Origin: Mycolicibacterium sp.
GTDB taxonomy: Bacteria > Actinomycetota > Actinomycetes > Mycobacteriales > Mycobacteriaceae
DNA: 44,570 bases
Direction of reading: 5' to 3'
Assembly (NCBI RefSeq): GCF_016462545.1
Contig: NZ_JAEMTA010000043.1
Coordinates: 1-44,570, forward strand
The translations under genes were made by a program, and so were the position numbers. Positions 32,372-41,064 of the stretch are shown one piece after another. Position 1 is the first letter of the stretch, and each line of letters starts with the position of its first letter. The notes beneath the pieces are model-generated. The model was not told the DNA's origin, searched no databases, and saw only the letters and a list, made by a program, of their open reading frames with translations.

Positions 32372-33238
32372 TCACAGCTGAGCGCGCCACCAGTCGTCGG
32401 ACAGCTCGCCCTGCGCCACCAGAACCGACGGCCCGCGCAGGTAGCTGGTCGCGTCGGTGATCGTCACGGTCACCTCGCCCCCGGGTATCCGAACTCGCAG
32501 CGTGCCGGTGTCCGCGCCCTGGTGGCGTAGCGCCGCAACCGTGGCTGCGACGGTTCCCGTTCCGCACGAACGGGTTTCGCCCACCCCACGCTCGTGCACA
32601 CGCATAGTGATGGCGCCGCCGAACGGAGCGGTCAGCACTTCCACGTTGACTCCCTCGGGGAATTGCGCCGCATCGAACCAGACGGGGGCGCCCACGTCGA
32701 GCGTGGCCAATTCGGCACTGGTGAGGGACGCGTCGATGCACGCGAGGTGCGGATTGCCGAGGTCGACCGCCACTCCGCCGAACCGGCGCCCGCCGACCAC
32801 GGCCGAGCCGGTGCCGAACTGATTGGCCTTGCCCATGTCGACGGTGACGTCGGCCGACAGATCATCCACGTCGCGCAGCACGACCGGGCGCGGTCCAGCC
32901 AGCGAACCCACCACGAACTCGTCACGGTGCTCGAGGCCGCTGACCCGGAGGTAGTGCGCGAATACGCGCACCCCGTTACCGCACATCTGGGCGACGGAGC
33001 CGTCCGCGTTGCGGTAGTCCATGAACCAATCACCGGGCGCAACGCCCTCGGGAATGGCCTCGAACACCCCCGCGGCCAGGGCGGCGTCGGCCGTCGTGAC
33101 CCGTAGTACGCCGTCGGCGCCGATCCCGCGGCGGCGATCGCACAGCGCGGAGACCGCCTCCGGTGTCAGCGCAAGCCGGGCGCCGACGTCGGGCAGCAGC
33201 ACGAAGTCGTTCTCCGTACCGTGCCCCTTGGCGAACAT
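32372..33238 (-). CDS. dapF: Diaminopimelate epimerase
   Basis: Converts LL- to meso-diaminopimelate for lysine and peptidoglycan synthesis. The 288-residue protein holds both catalytic cysteines: Cys in AQMCGNGVRVFAHYL and Cys in RSCGTGTVAATVAAL. The N-terminus FAKGHGTENDFVLLPD is typical. The ATG at 33238 shares one base with the miaA stop (TGATG), so the genes are translationally coupled; a GTG one codon earlier is possible. It is the third gene of the minus-strand operon starting at 34865. Confidence 0.96.
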   Translation of the reverse strand: MFAKGHGTENDFVLLPDVGARLALTPEAVSALCDRRRGIGADGVLRVTTADAALAAGVFEAIPEGVAPGDWFMDYRNADGSVAQMCGNGVRVFAHYLRVSGLEHRDEFVVGSLAGPRPVVLRDVDDLSADVTVDMGKANQFGTGSAVVGGRRFGGVAVDLGNPHLACIDASLTSAELATLDVGAPVWFDAAQFPEGVNVEVLTAPFGGAITMRVHERGVGETRSCGTGTVAATVAALRHQGADTGTLRVRIPGGEVTVTITDATSYLRGPSVLVAQGELSDDWWRAQL

Positions 33239-34173
33239 CACCTGCTCAGGATACGTCCGTCCCCCCGCCAGAACCCGATCGCGGCGTCCAGGTTGTCCGA
33301 GCCGGACCCGTCGAGCCAATGCACGCGGTGATCGCGGCGGAACCACGACCGCTGTCGGCGCACGTAGCGTCGGGTGCCGACGAAGGTTCGCTCCCTGGCC
33401 TCGGTGAGCGCGTCGGCGCCTCCCCCGTCGCCGAGCGCGGCGAGCACCTGGGCGTACCCGAGGGCCCGCGAGGCCGTCGTCCCGTCGTGCAGGCCGCGCG
33501 CGTGCAGCGTCCTGACCTCCTCGACCAGGCCGCCGTCGAACATCGCGTCGGTTCGTCGTTGCAGTCGTTCGTCGAGAAGTTCCGTCTCCCAATCCAATCC
33601 GATGATCACCGTGTCCCACCGGGGTGCGCCGATGGTCGGTGCGCTCGCGGCGAACGGCTGCCCCGTCAGCTCCACCACCTCGAGGGCTCGCACGATGCGG
33701 CGGGCATCGGTCGGCAGGATCGACGCGGCGGCATCGGCGTCGACGACGGCCAACTCCGCGTGCAGAGCCGCCACCCCGACGTCGGCGAGCCGCAGCTCCC
33801 ACCGGGCCCGAACCTCGGGGTCGGTGGCGGGAAAGGCCCAGTCGTCGAGCAATGACTGGACGTAGAGCATCGAGCCGCCGACGATCACCGGCACCGCACC
33901 GCGAGCCATGATGGCCTCCACGTCATCGGTGGCCGCGCCCTGGTACCGGCCGACGGTGGCGGTCTCCGTCACCTCGAGCTCGTCGAGCTGATGATGCGGA
34001 ATGCCTCGGCGTTCGCCCGGTGCCAGCTTGGCGGTGCCGATGTCCATACCGCGGTATAGCTGCATCGCGTCGGCGTTGACGATCTCGCCGCCGAGGCGCT
34101 CCGCGACGTCGAGGGCCAGCGCGCTCTTCCCGGTCCCGGTGGGCCCGATGATCGCGATGGGACGAGCCGTCAC
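33238..34173 (-). CDS. miaA: tRNA dimethylallyltransferase MiaA
   Basis: Transfers dimethylallyl to A37 of tRNAs that read UNN codons, giving i6A, the substrate that MiaB (also in this window) methylthiolates. The 311-residue protein has the P-loop GPTGTGKS (residues 10-17), VNADAMQLYRGMDIGTAK, GGSMLYVQSLLDDW and the tRNA-binding TRRYVRRQRSWFRRD. I chose the GTG at 34173 because it overlaps the preceding stop in a GTGA junction and matches the family N-terminus (ARPIAIIGPTG); an in-frame ATG at 34191 lies inside the upstream gene. Confidence 0.95.
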   Translation of the reverse strand: MTARPIAIIGPTGTGKSALALDVAERLGGEIVNADAMQLYRGMDIGTAKLAPGERRGIPHHQLDELEVTETATVGRYQGAATDDVEAIMARGAVPVIVGGSMLYVQSLLDDWAFPATDPEVRARWELRLADVGVAALHAELAVVDADAAASILPTDARRIVRALEVVELTGQPFAASAPTIGAPRWDTVIIGLDWETELLDERLQRRTDAMFDGGLVEEVRTLHARGLHDGTTASRALGYAQVLAALGDGGGADALTEARERTFVGTRRYVRRQRSWFRRDHRVHWLDGSGSDNLDAAIGFWRGDGRILSR

Positions 34174-34865
34174 CCGGTCACCGGCGTCCACACGCCCACC
34201 GAATAGCCGACGCCGTAGGGCGCGTCGCGGTACGTCTCGCGCGTAGTGAACGGTGATGCTCCGGCCAGCCCGGCCAGCACCTGGTAGGCAACCCGCCCGA
34301 CGATGCCGTCGGACAGCCTGGTCAACGCCTCGACGTCACCCACCGACAGCGCGTCGTCCAGCGCAGCCTGCAGCGGCACGGAATCGGGGTCGTGACCGCC
34401 GGGTGCCGATGCGGTCAGCGTGTTCGCACCGTCGGCGACGACGAGCACGCCGACGGGCTCTCTGATGGCGTCCACCTCGGCCCGCAACGCCCGACCGCGG
34501 GCGAGAGCGGCCTCCGGTTCGTGGTCGGCCGCGTATACCCACACCTCGGCGCGGGCATCGGGTGCGCCGGACTCCCTCACCCAGCCCGCGACGAGTGCGC
34601 ACAGGGGCAGTGGCCTGGGCTCCCCGGTGGCGCGGGGAGAGAGGGTGACCCGGACGTCGACGCCGTAGCCGCCAAACGTTCCGACCGCGGCTTCTCCGAT
34701 GACGTTGTCGGCAGGACCGGTCCCGACGACGAACCAGCGATCCGGCAACTCCGCGGCGGCGGCGCCCACCGCCGCGTAGAGATCCTGCAGCTCCGTTGCG
34801 GCGCCGGTGGCGAGGGCCGGCACGAGCACGGGTGCGGACGGAATGAAGGCGATGGCGCTGAGCAC
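34170..34865 (-). CDS. Class III extradiol dioxygenase-like protein (LigB fold)
   Basis: A 231-residue protein, the counterpart of Rv2728c, beginning LSAIAFIPSAPVLVPALATG, the usual opening of LigB/MEMO-like proteins. It continues with DRWFVVGTGPADNVIG and ends SPFTTRETYRDAPYGVGYSVGVW. The metal-binding histidines of true extradiol dioxygenases are not obvious, so it may be catalytically inactive or have another activity. It is the first gene of the operon with miaA, dapF and hflX. The GTG at 34865 is 6 nt after a TAGCGT -10, so the message is likely leaderless. The family call is from memory of the fold pattern and moderately sure. Confidence 0.65.
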   Translation of the reverse strand: MLSAIAFIPSAPVLVPALATGAATELQDLYAAVGAAAAELPDRWFVVGTGPADNVIGEAAVGTFGGYGVDVRVTLSPRATGEPRPLPLCALVAGWVRESGAPDARAEVWVYAADHEPEAALARGRALRAEVDAIREPVGVLVVADGANTLTASAPGGHDPDSVPLQAALDDALSVGDVEALTRLSDGIVGRVAYQVLAGLAGASPFTTRETYRDAPYGVGYSVGVWTPVTG

Positions 34866-34871
34866 GCCTTC

Positions 34872-34877
34872 ACGCTA
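34872..34877 (-). promoter_or_regulatory. -10 box of the miaA-dapF-hflX operon
   Basis: On the minus strand TAGCGT ends 6 nt before the GTG at 34865, giving a predicted leaderless operon transcript. A 9-bp stem with a 10-nt loop (34885-34893 with 34904-34912) lies just upstream, over the spacer and -35 region. Confidence 0.5.
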
Positions 34878-35117
34878 GCCAGCCGCCGCCTCGACGGGTT
34901 CGGCGAGGCGGCTGAGCCGTGCTGTTCGGCGTCACCGATCGCGTCCTCGACGCCGTCCGGCGAACCGCGAAGGGTCGCGTGCGGACAAGCGCTCGTGCAA
35001 AGGCGTGCGCACGCCTCGGTCCGACCTGTTTCAATAGCTCCGTACAACCGCTAACAGGCGCCGCGTTGCGCGGCAGGAGCGTGGGTCATCCGCGCGGAGG
35101 GCACGAGGTTTCGAGAC

Positions 35118-36437
35118 ATGACGACCAGCGAGTCAAGCGGAGCACCCAGGCCCGCACCCCGGCCAGGACCTCCGCGCCCCGCTCCGAGACCGGGCGGCAC
35201 CGCGCCGACGGTGGTCGTGCCCCCGTCGGCCGACCCGCACCGCTTCGGTCGCGTCGACGACGACGGGACGGTGTGGCTGGTCACCTCCGAGGGTGAACGG
35301 GTCATCGGTTCGTGGCAGGCCGGCGAGCACGAGGCGGCCTACGCGCACTTCGGGCGTCGATACGACGACCTGAACACCGAGGTCGCGCTGATGGAGCGCA
35401 GGCTCGCATCGGGTACGGGCGACGCCAGGAAGATCAAGACGGCGGCCGCGGCGCTGGCCGAGACCCTTCCCACGGCGTCGGTGCTGGGTGACGTCGATGC
35501 CCTGGCGGGGCGCCTGAACGCCATCGTCGAGCAGGCCGACACGCACGCCGCCGAGGAACGTCAGAAGCGCGACGAGCACCGCGCCGCTCAGACCGCGCGC
35601 AAGGAAGCCCTGGCCGTCGAAGCCGAGGACATCGCGGCGAACGCGACCCAGTGGAAGTCCGCCGGGGATCGACTGCGCGAGATCCTCGACGAGTGGCGCA
35701 CCGTCACGGGTCTGGATCGCAAGACCGACGATGCGCTGTGGAAGCGTTACTCCGCGGCCCGCGAAACCTTCAACCGCCGCCGCGGCTCGCACTTCGCCGA
35801 GTTGGACCGCGAACGCGTGGGCACCCGCCAGGCCAAGGAGGCCTTGTGCGAGCGTGCCGAGCAACTGGCTGATTCGACTGACTGGGGCGCCACGGCCGCG
35901 ACGTTCCGCGACATGCTGACCGAGTGGAAGGCCGCGGGACGGGCCGCGAAGGACGTCGACGACGCTCTCTGGAAGCGCTTCAAGGCCGCGCAGGACACGT
36001 TCTTCAAGGCCCGCAATGCCGTCAACGCCGAGCGAGACGCCGAGTTCGAGGCCAACGCCGCCACCAAGGACGCTCTCCTGGCCGAGGCCGAGGCCATCGA
36101 TCTGTCCGATGCCGACGGCGCCCGTGCCGCGCTTCGCACGATCGGCGCCAAGTGGGATGCCGTCGGCAAGGTGCCCCGCGAGCGGGCCGCCGAGTTCGAG
36201 CGACGCATGAAGGCCGTCGAGAAGAAGGTCCGCGACACCGCGTCGACCGGCGGAACGGATCCCGAGGCTCAGGCCAGGGCCGACCAGTTCCGCGTACGTG
36301 CCGAGCAGTACGAGGTGCAGGCCGCGAAGGCTGAGGCCGCGGGTCGCACCAAGGACGCCGAGCAGGCCAGGGCCAGCGCCACGCAGTGGCGCGAGTGGGC
36401 CGAGGCTGCCGTCCAGGCGCTGGGCAAGAAGCGCTAG
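35118..36437 (+). CDS. DUF349 family coiled-coil protein
   Basis: A 439-residue protein, the counterpart of Rv2731. A proline-rich N-terminus (PRPAPRPGPPRPAPRPGG, about residues 10-27) is followed by a short globular segment (HRFGRVDDDGTVWLVTSEGER) and repeated DUF349 helical units with the hallmark W-K and F-W pattern: EWRTVTGLDRKTDDALWKRY, EWKAAGRAAKDVDDALWKRF and KWDAVGKVPRERAAEFERRM. The C-terminus is a long charged helix. The function is unknown. The ATG at 35118 is preceded by GAGG and GGAGGG stretches. It abuts the opposing membrane-protein gene with no bases between the stops. Confidence 0.9.
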   Translation: MTTSESSGAPRPAPRPGPPRPAPRPGGTAPTVVVPPSADPHRFGRVDDDGTVWLVTSEGERVIGSWQAGEHEAAYAHFGRRYDDLNTEVALMERRLASGTGDARKIKTAAAALAETLPTASVLGDVDALAGRLNAIVEQADTHAAEERQKRDEHRAAQTARKEALAVEAEDIAANATQWKSAGDRLREILDEWRTVTGLDRKTDDALWKRYSAARETFNRRRGSHFAELDRERVGTRQAKEALCERAEQLADSTDWGATAATFRDMLTEWKAAGRAAKDVDDALWKRFKAAQDTFFKARNAVNAERDAEFEANAATKDALLAEAEAIDLSDADGARAALRTIGAKWDAVGKVPRERAAEFERRMKAVEKKVRDTASTGGTDPEAQARADQFRVRAEQYEVQAAKAEAAGRTKDAEQARASATQWREWAEAAVQALGKKR

Positions 36438-37046
36438 CTAGGGATCCTCGACGGGCGGGCGAGGGGGCGCCGGATCGTCGCCGTCACCGAGGTCCAGCAG
36501 TCCCTTGCCCTGCGTCTCGGTCGCCAACCTGCGTCGCTCTGCCTCGGCGGCCAACTGGACCGCGGTACGCGACCACACCACCCTGGCCCAGTGAAACGTC
36601 AGCAGGATCACCGCGATCCAGGTGACGATCAGCCCGATGCCGGGCCCAGGGTGCGGCTCGGCGACTGTTTGGCGCGACCACACCGCCAACATTCCGATGG
36701 GACATGCCACCGCCGAACCGGCCAGAGCGATCCATGCCAGACCCCAACGGCGGGTGAGCAGCGCAAGGATGGAGAACCCGACGCTGAACACCAGCACCAA
36801 CCAGGTGAACACCCGCGACGGCAGCGCGATCGCCTCCCGGATGGCGGCATCGTCGCCGACGAGGACGTCGAGCCCGCGCGCGCTGCCGGTGTGGGGAAGC
36901 ACGAACGACAGCAGAATGACGAAGACCAGGATTGCGACGACCAAAGCCCTTGCGCCAGGATCGATCTCGCGGGCCACGCGTCGTTCGGCGTCTTCGAGAT
37001 CGCCCTTGAACTCGTCGAAGCCCGCTTCGCCACGGTCGCGGCTCAT
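36438..37046 (-). CDS. Membrane protein translationally coupled to miaB
   Basis: A 202-residue protein, the counterpart of Rv2732c. It has about four transmembrane helices: ALVVAILVFVILLSFVLP, RVFTWLVLVFSVGFSILALL, WIALAGSAVACPIGMLAVW and GLIVTWIAVILLTFHWARVV. A charged N-terminus and a Glu/Arg-rich then proline-rich C-terminal tail lie in the cytoplasm. The ATG at 37046 overlaps the miaB stop in an ATGA junction, which decides the start over an in-frame ATG at 37055. The function is unknown; coupling to miaB implies co-expression but not a shared reaction. Confidence 0.87.
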   Translation of the reverse strand: MSRDRGEAGFDEFKGDLEDAERRVAREIDPGARALVVAILVFVILLSFVLPHTGSARGLDVLVGDDAAIREAIALPSRVFTWLVLVFSVGFSILALLTRRWGLAWIALAGSAVACPIGMLAVWSRQTVAEPHPGPGIGLIVTWIAVILLTFHWARVVWSRTAVQLAAEAERRRLATETQGKGLLDLGDGDDPAPPRPPVEDP

Positions 37047-38590
37047 CGGCTGCATCCCGTCGACACCGGCTGCGCGGGCGACATGCCGATGCTCGGCAAT
37101 CCGAGTCCGACCGACTTCGTGCCCGCCGTCGTCACCCGACGACCGGCTTCGTAGGCATCGCCGGCACGCGTGCGGCGATGGTCGATGACCGCGGCGTCAG
37201 CGATGAGGTGGTGTGGGGCGGCGTTGGTGACGGTGGTGGTGATGACGTCGCCGGGCCGGACGTCGCTTTCACCCGGTGCGAAGTGCACCAGTCGTCCGTC
37301 CCGCGCGCGCCCCGACATTCGCGCGGTGCTGACGTCCTTTCGCCCCTCGCCGGTGGCGACCAACAGTTCGACCACCGTACCGATCTGAGCGGCGTTCTCC
37401 TCGAGGGAGATTCGTTCCTGAAGTTCGATGAGGCGCATATATCTTTCCTGCACAACGGTTTTCGGAAGTTGATCGGGCAGCTCGGCGGCAGGGGTACCTG
37501 GACGCTTGGAATACTGGAACGTGAATGCAGTGGCGAAACGGGCCCGTTCGACGGTCTTGAGGGTGGCGACGAAGTCCTCTTCGGTCTCCCCGGGGAATCC
37601 GACGATGAGGTCGGTCGTGATCGCGGCGTGCGGGATGGCGGACCGCACGCGGTCGATGATGCCGAGGTAGCGCTCGGCCCGGTAGGACCGACGCATGGCC
37701 TTGAGGATGCGGTCCGAGCCGGACTGCAGCGGCATGTGCAGCGTGGGGCACACGTTCGGGGTCGACGCCATGGCCTCGATCACGTCGTCGGTGAACTCGG
37801 CCGGGTGCGGGGACGTGAACCGCACGCGTTCCAGTCCGTCGATGCGCCCGCATGCGCGCAACAGCTTCGCGAAGGCGCCTCTGTCGCTTGGCACGTCGGG
37901 GTCGGCGAACGACACCCCGTAGGCGTTGACGTTCTGCCCGAGCAGGGTGATCTCGAGGACACCCTGCTCCACCAGCGACTGCGCTTCGGCGAGTACGTCT
38001 CCGGGCCTGCGGTCGGTCTCCTTGCCGCGCAGCGAGGGGACGATGCAGAACGTGCATGTGTTGTTGCAGCCCACGGAGATCGAAACCCATGCGGCATAGG
38101 CGGATTCGCGGGACGCCGGCAGCGCCGAGGGGAATTCCTGCAGCGCCTCCACGATCTCGACCTGAGCCACCCGGTTGTGCCGGGCGCGTTCCAGCAGCGT
38201 CGGCAGCGAGCCGATGTTGTGGGTACCGAACACCACGTCGACCCACGGCGCCCGCGTCAGCACGGCATCGCGGTCCTTCTGGGCGAGGCAACCGCCGACT
38301 GCGATCTGCATGTCGGGGTTGGCCTCCTTGCGCGGGACCAGATGGCTGATGTTGCCGTACAGCTTGTTGTCGGCGTTCTCCCGCACCGCGCAGGTGTTGA
38401 ACACCACGACGTCGGCGTCGACGCCGTCCGCGGCCCGGCGGTATCCCGCATCCTCGAGCAGGCCGGCCAGACGTTCGGAGTCGTGCACGTTCATCTGGCA
38501 GCCGTAGGTTCGCACCTGAAAGGTGCGCTGGTTCGGGGAGCCGACGTCGGTTGGAGCCGCTCCCACCTCACGCGTCACCATCGAAGTCAC
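37043..38590 (-). CDS. miaB: tRNA-2-methylthio-N6-dimethylallyladenosine synthase MiaB
   Basis: A radical-SAM methylthiotransferase that converts i6A37 to ms2i6A37. The 515-residue protein has the N-terminal MTTase domain with its three cluster cysteines at 31 (YGCQMN), 67 (NTCAV) and 101 (GGCLAQ). The radical-SAM cysteines are at 175, 179 and 182 (CNNTCTFC), and a C-terminal TRAM domain starts near residue 405. The GTG at 38590 lies 6 nt after TACCAT, so it is a likely leaderless start; an ATG three codons later is possible. The 3' end overlaps the membrane-protein gene. It is divergent from gluA. Confidence 0.96.
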   Translation of the reverse strand: MTSMVTREVGAAPTDVGSPNQRTFQVRTYGCQMNVHDSERLAGLLEDAGYRRAADGVDADVVVFNTCAVRENADNKLYGNISHLVPRKEANPDMQIAVGGCLAQKDRDAVLTRAPWVDVVFGTHNIGSLPTLLERARHNRVAQVEIVEALQEFPSALPASRESAYAAWVSISVGCNNTCTFCIVPSLRGKETDRRPGDVLAEAQSLVEQGVLEITLLGQNVNAYGVSFADPDVPSDRGAFAKLLRACGRIDGLERVRFTSPHPAEFTDDVIEAMASTPNVCPTLHMPLQSGSDRILKAMRRSYRAERYLGIIDRVRSAIPHAAITTDLIVGFPGETEEDFVATLKTVERARFATAFTFQYSKRPGTPAAELPDQLPKTVVQERYMRLIELQERISLEENAAQIGTVVELLVATGEGRKDVSTARMSGRARDGRLVHFAPGESDVRPGDVITTTVTNAAPHHLIADAAVIDHRRTRAGDAYEAGRRVTTAGTKSVGLGLPSIGMSPAQPVSTGCSR

Positions 38591-38596
38591 GGCTCA

Positions 38597-38602
38597 ATGG
38601 TA
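38597..38602 (-). promoter_or_regulatory. -10 box of leaderless miaB
   Basis: On the minus strand TACCAT is followed by TGAGCC and the GTG at 38590, a 6-nt spacing. No ribosome-binding site is visible. Confidence 0.55.
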
Positions 38603-38669
38603 CGGGCGGGCCCGCCGCAGCCAAACTTCCCGGATTTCCGAGAGCCCGGCGTGCTGGACGTTACCTGGG

Positions 38670-38675
38670 TAAGGT
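38670..38675 (+). promoter_or_regulatory. -10 box of the gluABCD operon
   Basis: TAAGGT lies 8 nt before the gluA ATG at 38684, implying a leader of 0-2 nt. No Shine-Dalgarno sequence is present. Confidence 0.5.
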
Positions 38676-38683
38676 CTGTGCGC

Positions 38684-39469
38684 ATGGAGACCGACCAGTC
38701 GGGGGCGGACGCGTCTCAGCCGACTCCGACGTCCGTGCCGATGATCTCAATCAAGGGCGTCAACAAGCATTTCGGCGACCTGCACGTTCTCAAGGACATC
38801 AACCTCGAGGTGGACCGCGGCCAGGTCGTGGTGGTGCTCGGCCCCTCGGGCTCGGGCAAGTCGACGTTGTGCCGCACCATCAATCGACTCGAGCCCATCG
38901 ATTCCGGCAGCATCGCCATCGACGGCGAGAAGCTACCGGACGAGGGCAAGAAGCTGGCCCAGCTGCGCTCGGACGTCGGCATGGTGTTCCAGTCGTTCAA
39001 CCTGTTCGCGCACAAGACGATTCTTCAGAACGTCACCCTCGCCCCCATGAAGGTGCGCAAGGAATCCAAGGACGCGGCCCACGCCAGCGCGATGGCGCTG
39101 CTCGAGCGCGTGGGGATCGCCAACCAGGCCGACAAGTACCCGGCGCAGCTGTCCGGCGGTCAGCAGCAGCGGGTCGCGATCGCGCGGTCTCTGGCCATGA
39201 ACCCCAAGGTCATGCTGTTCGACGAACCCACCAGTGCGCTCGACCCCGAGATGATCAACGAGGTGCTGGCGGTCATGACCTCGCTGGCCGAGGACGGCAT
39301 GACGATGGTGGTGGTGACCCACGAGATGGGCTTCGCGCGGCGGGCTTCGAACCGGATCATCTTCATGGCCGACGGCGCGATCGTCGAGGACGCCGAACCG
39401 GAGGCGTTCTTCTCGAATCCCACATCCGACCGTGCCAAGGACTTCCTCGGCAAGATCCTCAACCACTAA
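38684..39469 (+). CDS. gluA: Glutamate ABC transporter, ATP-binding protein
   Basis: The ATPase of a polar amino acid importer, 261 residues. It has Walker A GPSGSGKS, the Q-loop in MVFQSFNLFAHKTI, the ABC signature LSGGQQQRVAIARSL, Walker B VMLFDEPTSALDP and the switch His in VVTHEMGF. It leads a four-gene plus-strand operon with a lipoprotein binding protein and two permeases. The same set lies next to recX-recA in Corynebacterium (gluABCD), which supports glutamate as the substrate; substrate choice cannot be read from the ATPase itself. The start is the ATG at 38684, with a -10 box 8 nt upstream. Confidence 0.92.
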   Translation: METDQSGADASQPTPTSVPMISIKGVNKHFGDLHVLKDINLEVDRGQVVVVLGPSGSGKSTLCRTINRLEPIDSGSIAIDGEKLPDEGKKLAQLRSDVGMVFQSFNLFAHKTILQNVTLAPMKVRKESKDAAHASAMALLERVGIANQADKYPAQLSGGQQQRVAIARSLAMNPKVMLFDEPTSALDPEMINEVLAVMTSLAEDGMTMVVVTHEMGFARRASNRIIFMADGAIVEDAEPEAFFSNPTSDRAKDFLGKILNH

Positions 39470-39493
39470 CGCTCAGGCGAAAGGAACACCGCT

Positions 39494-40324
39494 GTGCCCA
39501 CTGTAGGTAAGCCGTCTCTTCGATTCCGGATGGTCGCCGCCCTGGCGCTCGCCGTAGCCCTGCCGCTGTCGGTGTCGGCGTGCGGCGGCGGTTCCGGAGG
39601 CGACGACGGCAAGATCGTCATCGGCACGAAGTTCGACCAGCCCGGCCTCGGCTTGAAGAACCCCGACGGCACGATGAGCGGATTCGACGTCGACGTCGCC
39701 ACCTACGTCGCCGGCCAGCTCGGATTCACCCCCGACAAGATCGAGTGGAAGGAATCGCCGTCGGCGCAGCGTGAAACGCTGATCCAGAACGACCAGGTCA
39801 AGTTCATCGCCGCGACGTACTCGATCACCGATGCGCGCAAGGAGAAGGTGTCCTTCGCCGGGCCCTACCTCGTCACGGGCCAGAGCCTGCTGGTCAAGGC
39901 CGACAACACCGACATCACCGGTCCGGACTCGCTGCAGAACAACAAGAAGCTCTGCTCGGTGTCGGGGTCGACGCCCGCGCAGCGCATCAAGGACAAGTAT
40001 CCCGGCGTGCAACTGCAGCAGTACGACACCTACTCGGCGTGCATCGAGGCCCTGAAGAACGGCGCGATCGACGCCGTCACCACCGACGAGGTCATCCTCG
40101 CCGGCTACGCCGCGCAGAGCCCGGGGACATTCAAGATCGTGGGACAGCCGTTCTCCGAGGAGAACTACGGCATCGGCCTGAAGAAGGACGACACCGAACT
40201 GCAGACGAAGATCAACGCCGCCATCACCAAGATGGAAACCGACGGCGACTGGGCGAAGGCGTTCGAGAAGAACCTCGGACCGGCCGGCATCGCGACGCCG
40301 GCGCCCCCGGCAATCGCCAAGTAG
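39494..40324 (+). CDS. gluB: Glutamate ABC transporter, substrate-binding lipoprotein
   Basis: The extracytoplasmic receptor of the importer, 276 residues. A lipoprotein signal ends in LPLSVSAC with Cys30 as the lipid site, followed by a glycine-rich tether. The type 3 solute-binding domain has KIVIGTKFDQPGLG, GFDVDVATYVAGQLGF and FIAATYSITDARKEKVSFAGPY, where the Arg of TDAR is placed to bind the ligand carboxylate. The GTG at 39494 has GAAAGGA nine bases upstream. It follows gluA by 24 bases. Confidence 0.92.
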   Translation: MPTVGKPSLRFRMVAALALAVALPLSVSACGGGSGGDDGKIVIGTKFDQPGLGLKNPDGTMSGFDVDVATYVAGQLGFTPDKIEWKESPSAQRETLIQNDQVKFIAATYSITDARKEKVSFAGPYLVTGQSLLVKADNTDITGPDSLQNNKKLCSVSGSTPAQRIKDKYPGVQLQQYDTYSACIEALKNGAIDAVTTDEVILAGYAAQSPGTFKIVGQPFSEENYGIGLKKDDTELQTKINAAITKMETDGDWAKAFEKNLGPAGIATPAPPAIAK

Positions 40325-40352
40325 GTCAGAGCCCTAGCACAGCGGAGTTCAC

Positions 40353-41036
40353 GTGGAGATCTTCTCCGAGTATCAGGACCAGATCTTCGAGGCGTTCTGG
40401 ACCACGATCCAGTTGGCGGTGTTCTCGGCCGTCGGCGCTCTGATCCTGGGCACGGTGCTGGCCGCGATGCGGCTGGCACCGGTGCCGATGCTCAACTGGA
40501 TCGGCACCACCTACGTCAACGTGGTGCGCAATACGCCGCTCACCCTGATCCTGCTGTTCTGCTCGTTCGGTTTGGCTCAGACACTGGGCATCACCCTGGT
40601 CGACTCCCAGTCGACGACCTCGATCGAGGACAGCAACTTCCGGTTGGCGGTACTCGGACTGACGGTCTACACCGCGGCGTTCGTGTGTGAAACGGTGCGC
40701 GCCGGTGTCAACACCGTCCCGCTCGGGCAGGCCGAGGCCGCCAGGTCGCTGGGGTTGACGTTCGGTCAGAACCTGCGAATGGTGATGTTGCCGCAGGCTT
40801 TTCGCGCAGTGATCATTCCCCTGGGCTCGGTGTTGATCGCCTTGACGAAGAACACCACCATCGCCTCGGCGATCGGCGTCGCCGAGGCGGCGTTGCTGAT
40901 GAAGGAAATGATCGAGAACACGGCCGCACTGGCCACCATCGGGGCCATCTTTGCATTGGGCTTCGTCATCCTCACGCTGCCGCTGGGATTGCTGTTCGGC
41001 TGGCTCGGCAAGCGATTGGCGGTGGCTCGCCAATGA
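40353..41036 (+). CDS. gluC: Glutamate ABC transporter, permease
   Basis: A 227-residue inner-membrane permease of the HisMQ type. It has about five helices and the cytoplasmic EAA loop, RAGVNTVPLGQAEAARSLGL, that contacts the ATPase. The conserved VNVVRNTPLTLIL segment is also present. The GTG at 40353 has GCGGAG five bases upstream. It lies 28 bases after gluB. Confidence 0.92.
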   Translation: MEIFSEYQDQIFEAFWTTIQLAVFSAVGALILGTVLAAMRLAPVPMLNWIGTTYVNVVRNTPLTLILLFCSFGLAQTLGITLVDSQSTTSIEDSNFRLAVLGLTVYTAAFVCETVRAGVNTVPLGQAEAARSLGLTFGQNLRMVMLPQAFRAVIIPLGSVLIALTKNTTIASAIGVAEAALLMKEMIENTAALATIGAIFALGFVILTLPLGLLFGWLGKRLAVARQ

Positions 41037-41064
41037 GAGCTACCGCGACGAACGGAGCACTTCA

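Noticed and set aside
34885..34912. 9-bp stem as a terminator
   Set aside because: It lies upstream of the operon start on its own strand and between divergent genes, so there is no transcript for it to end.
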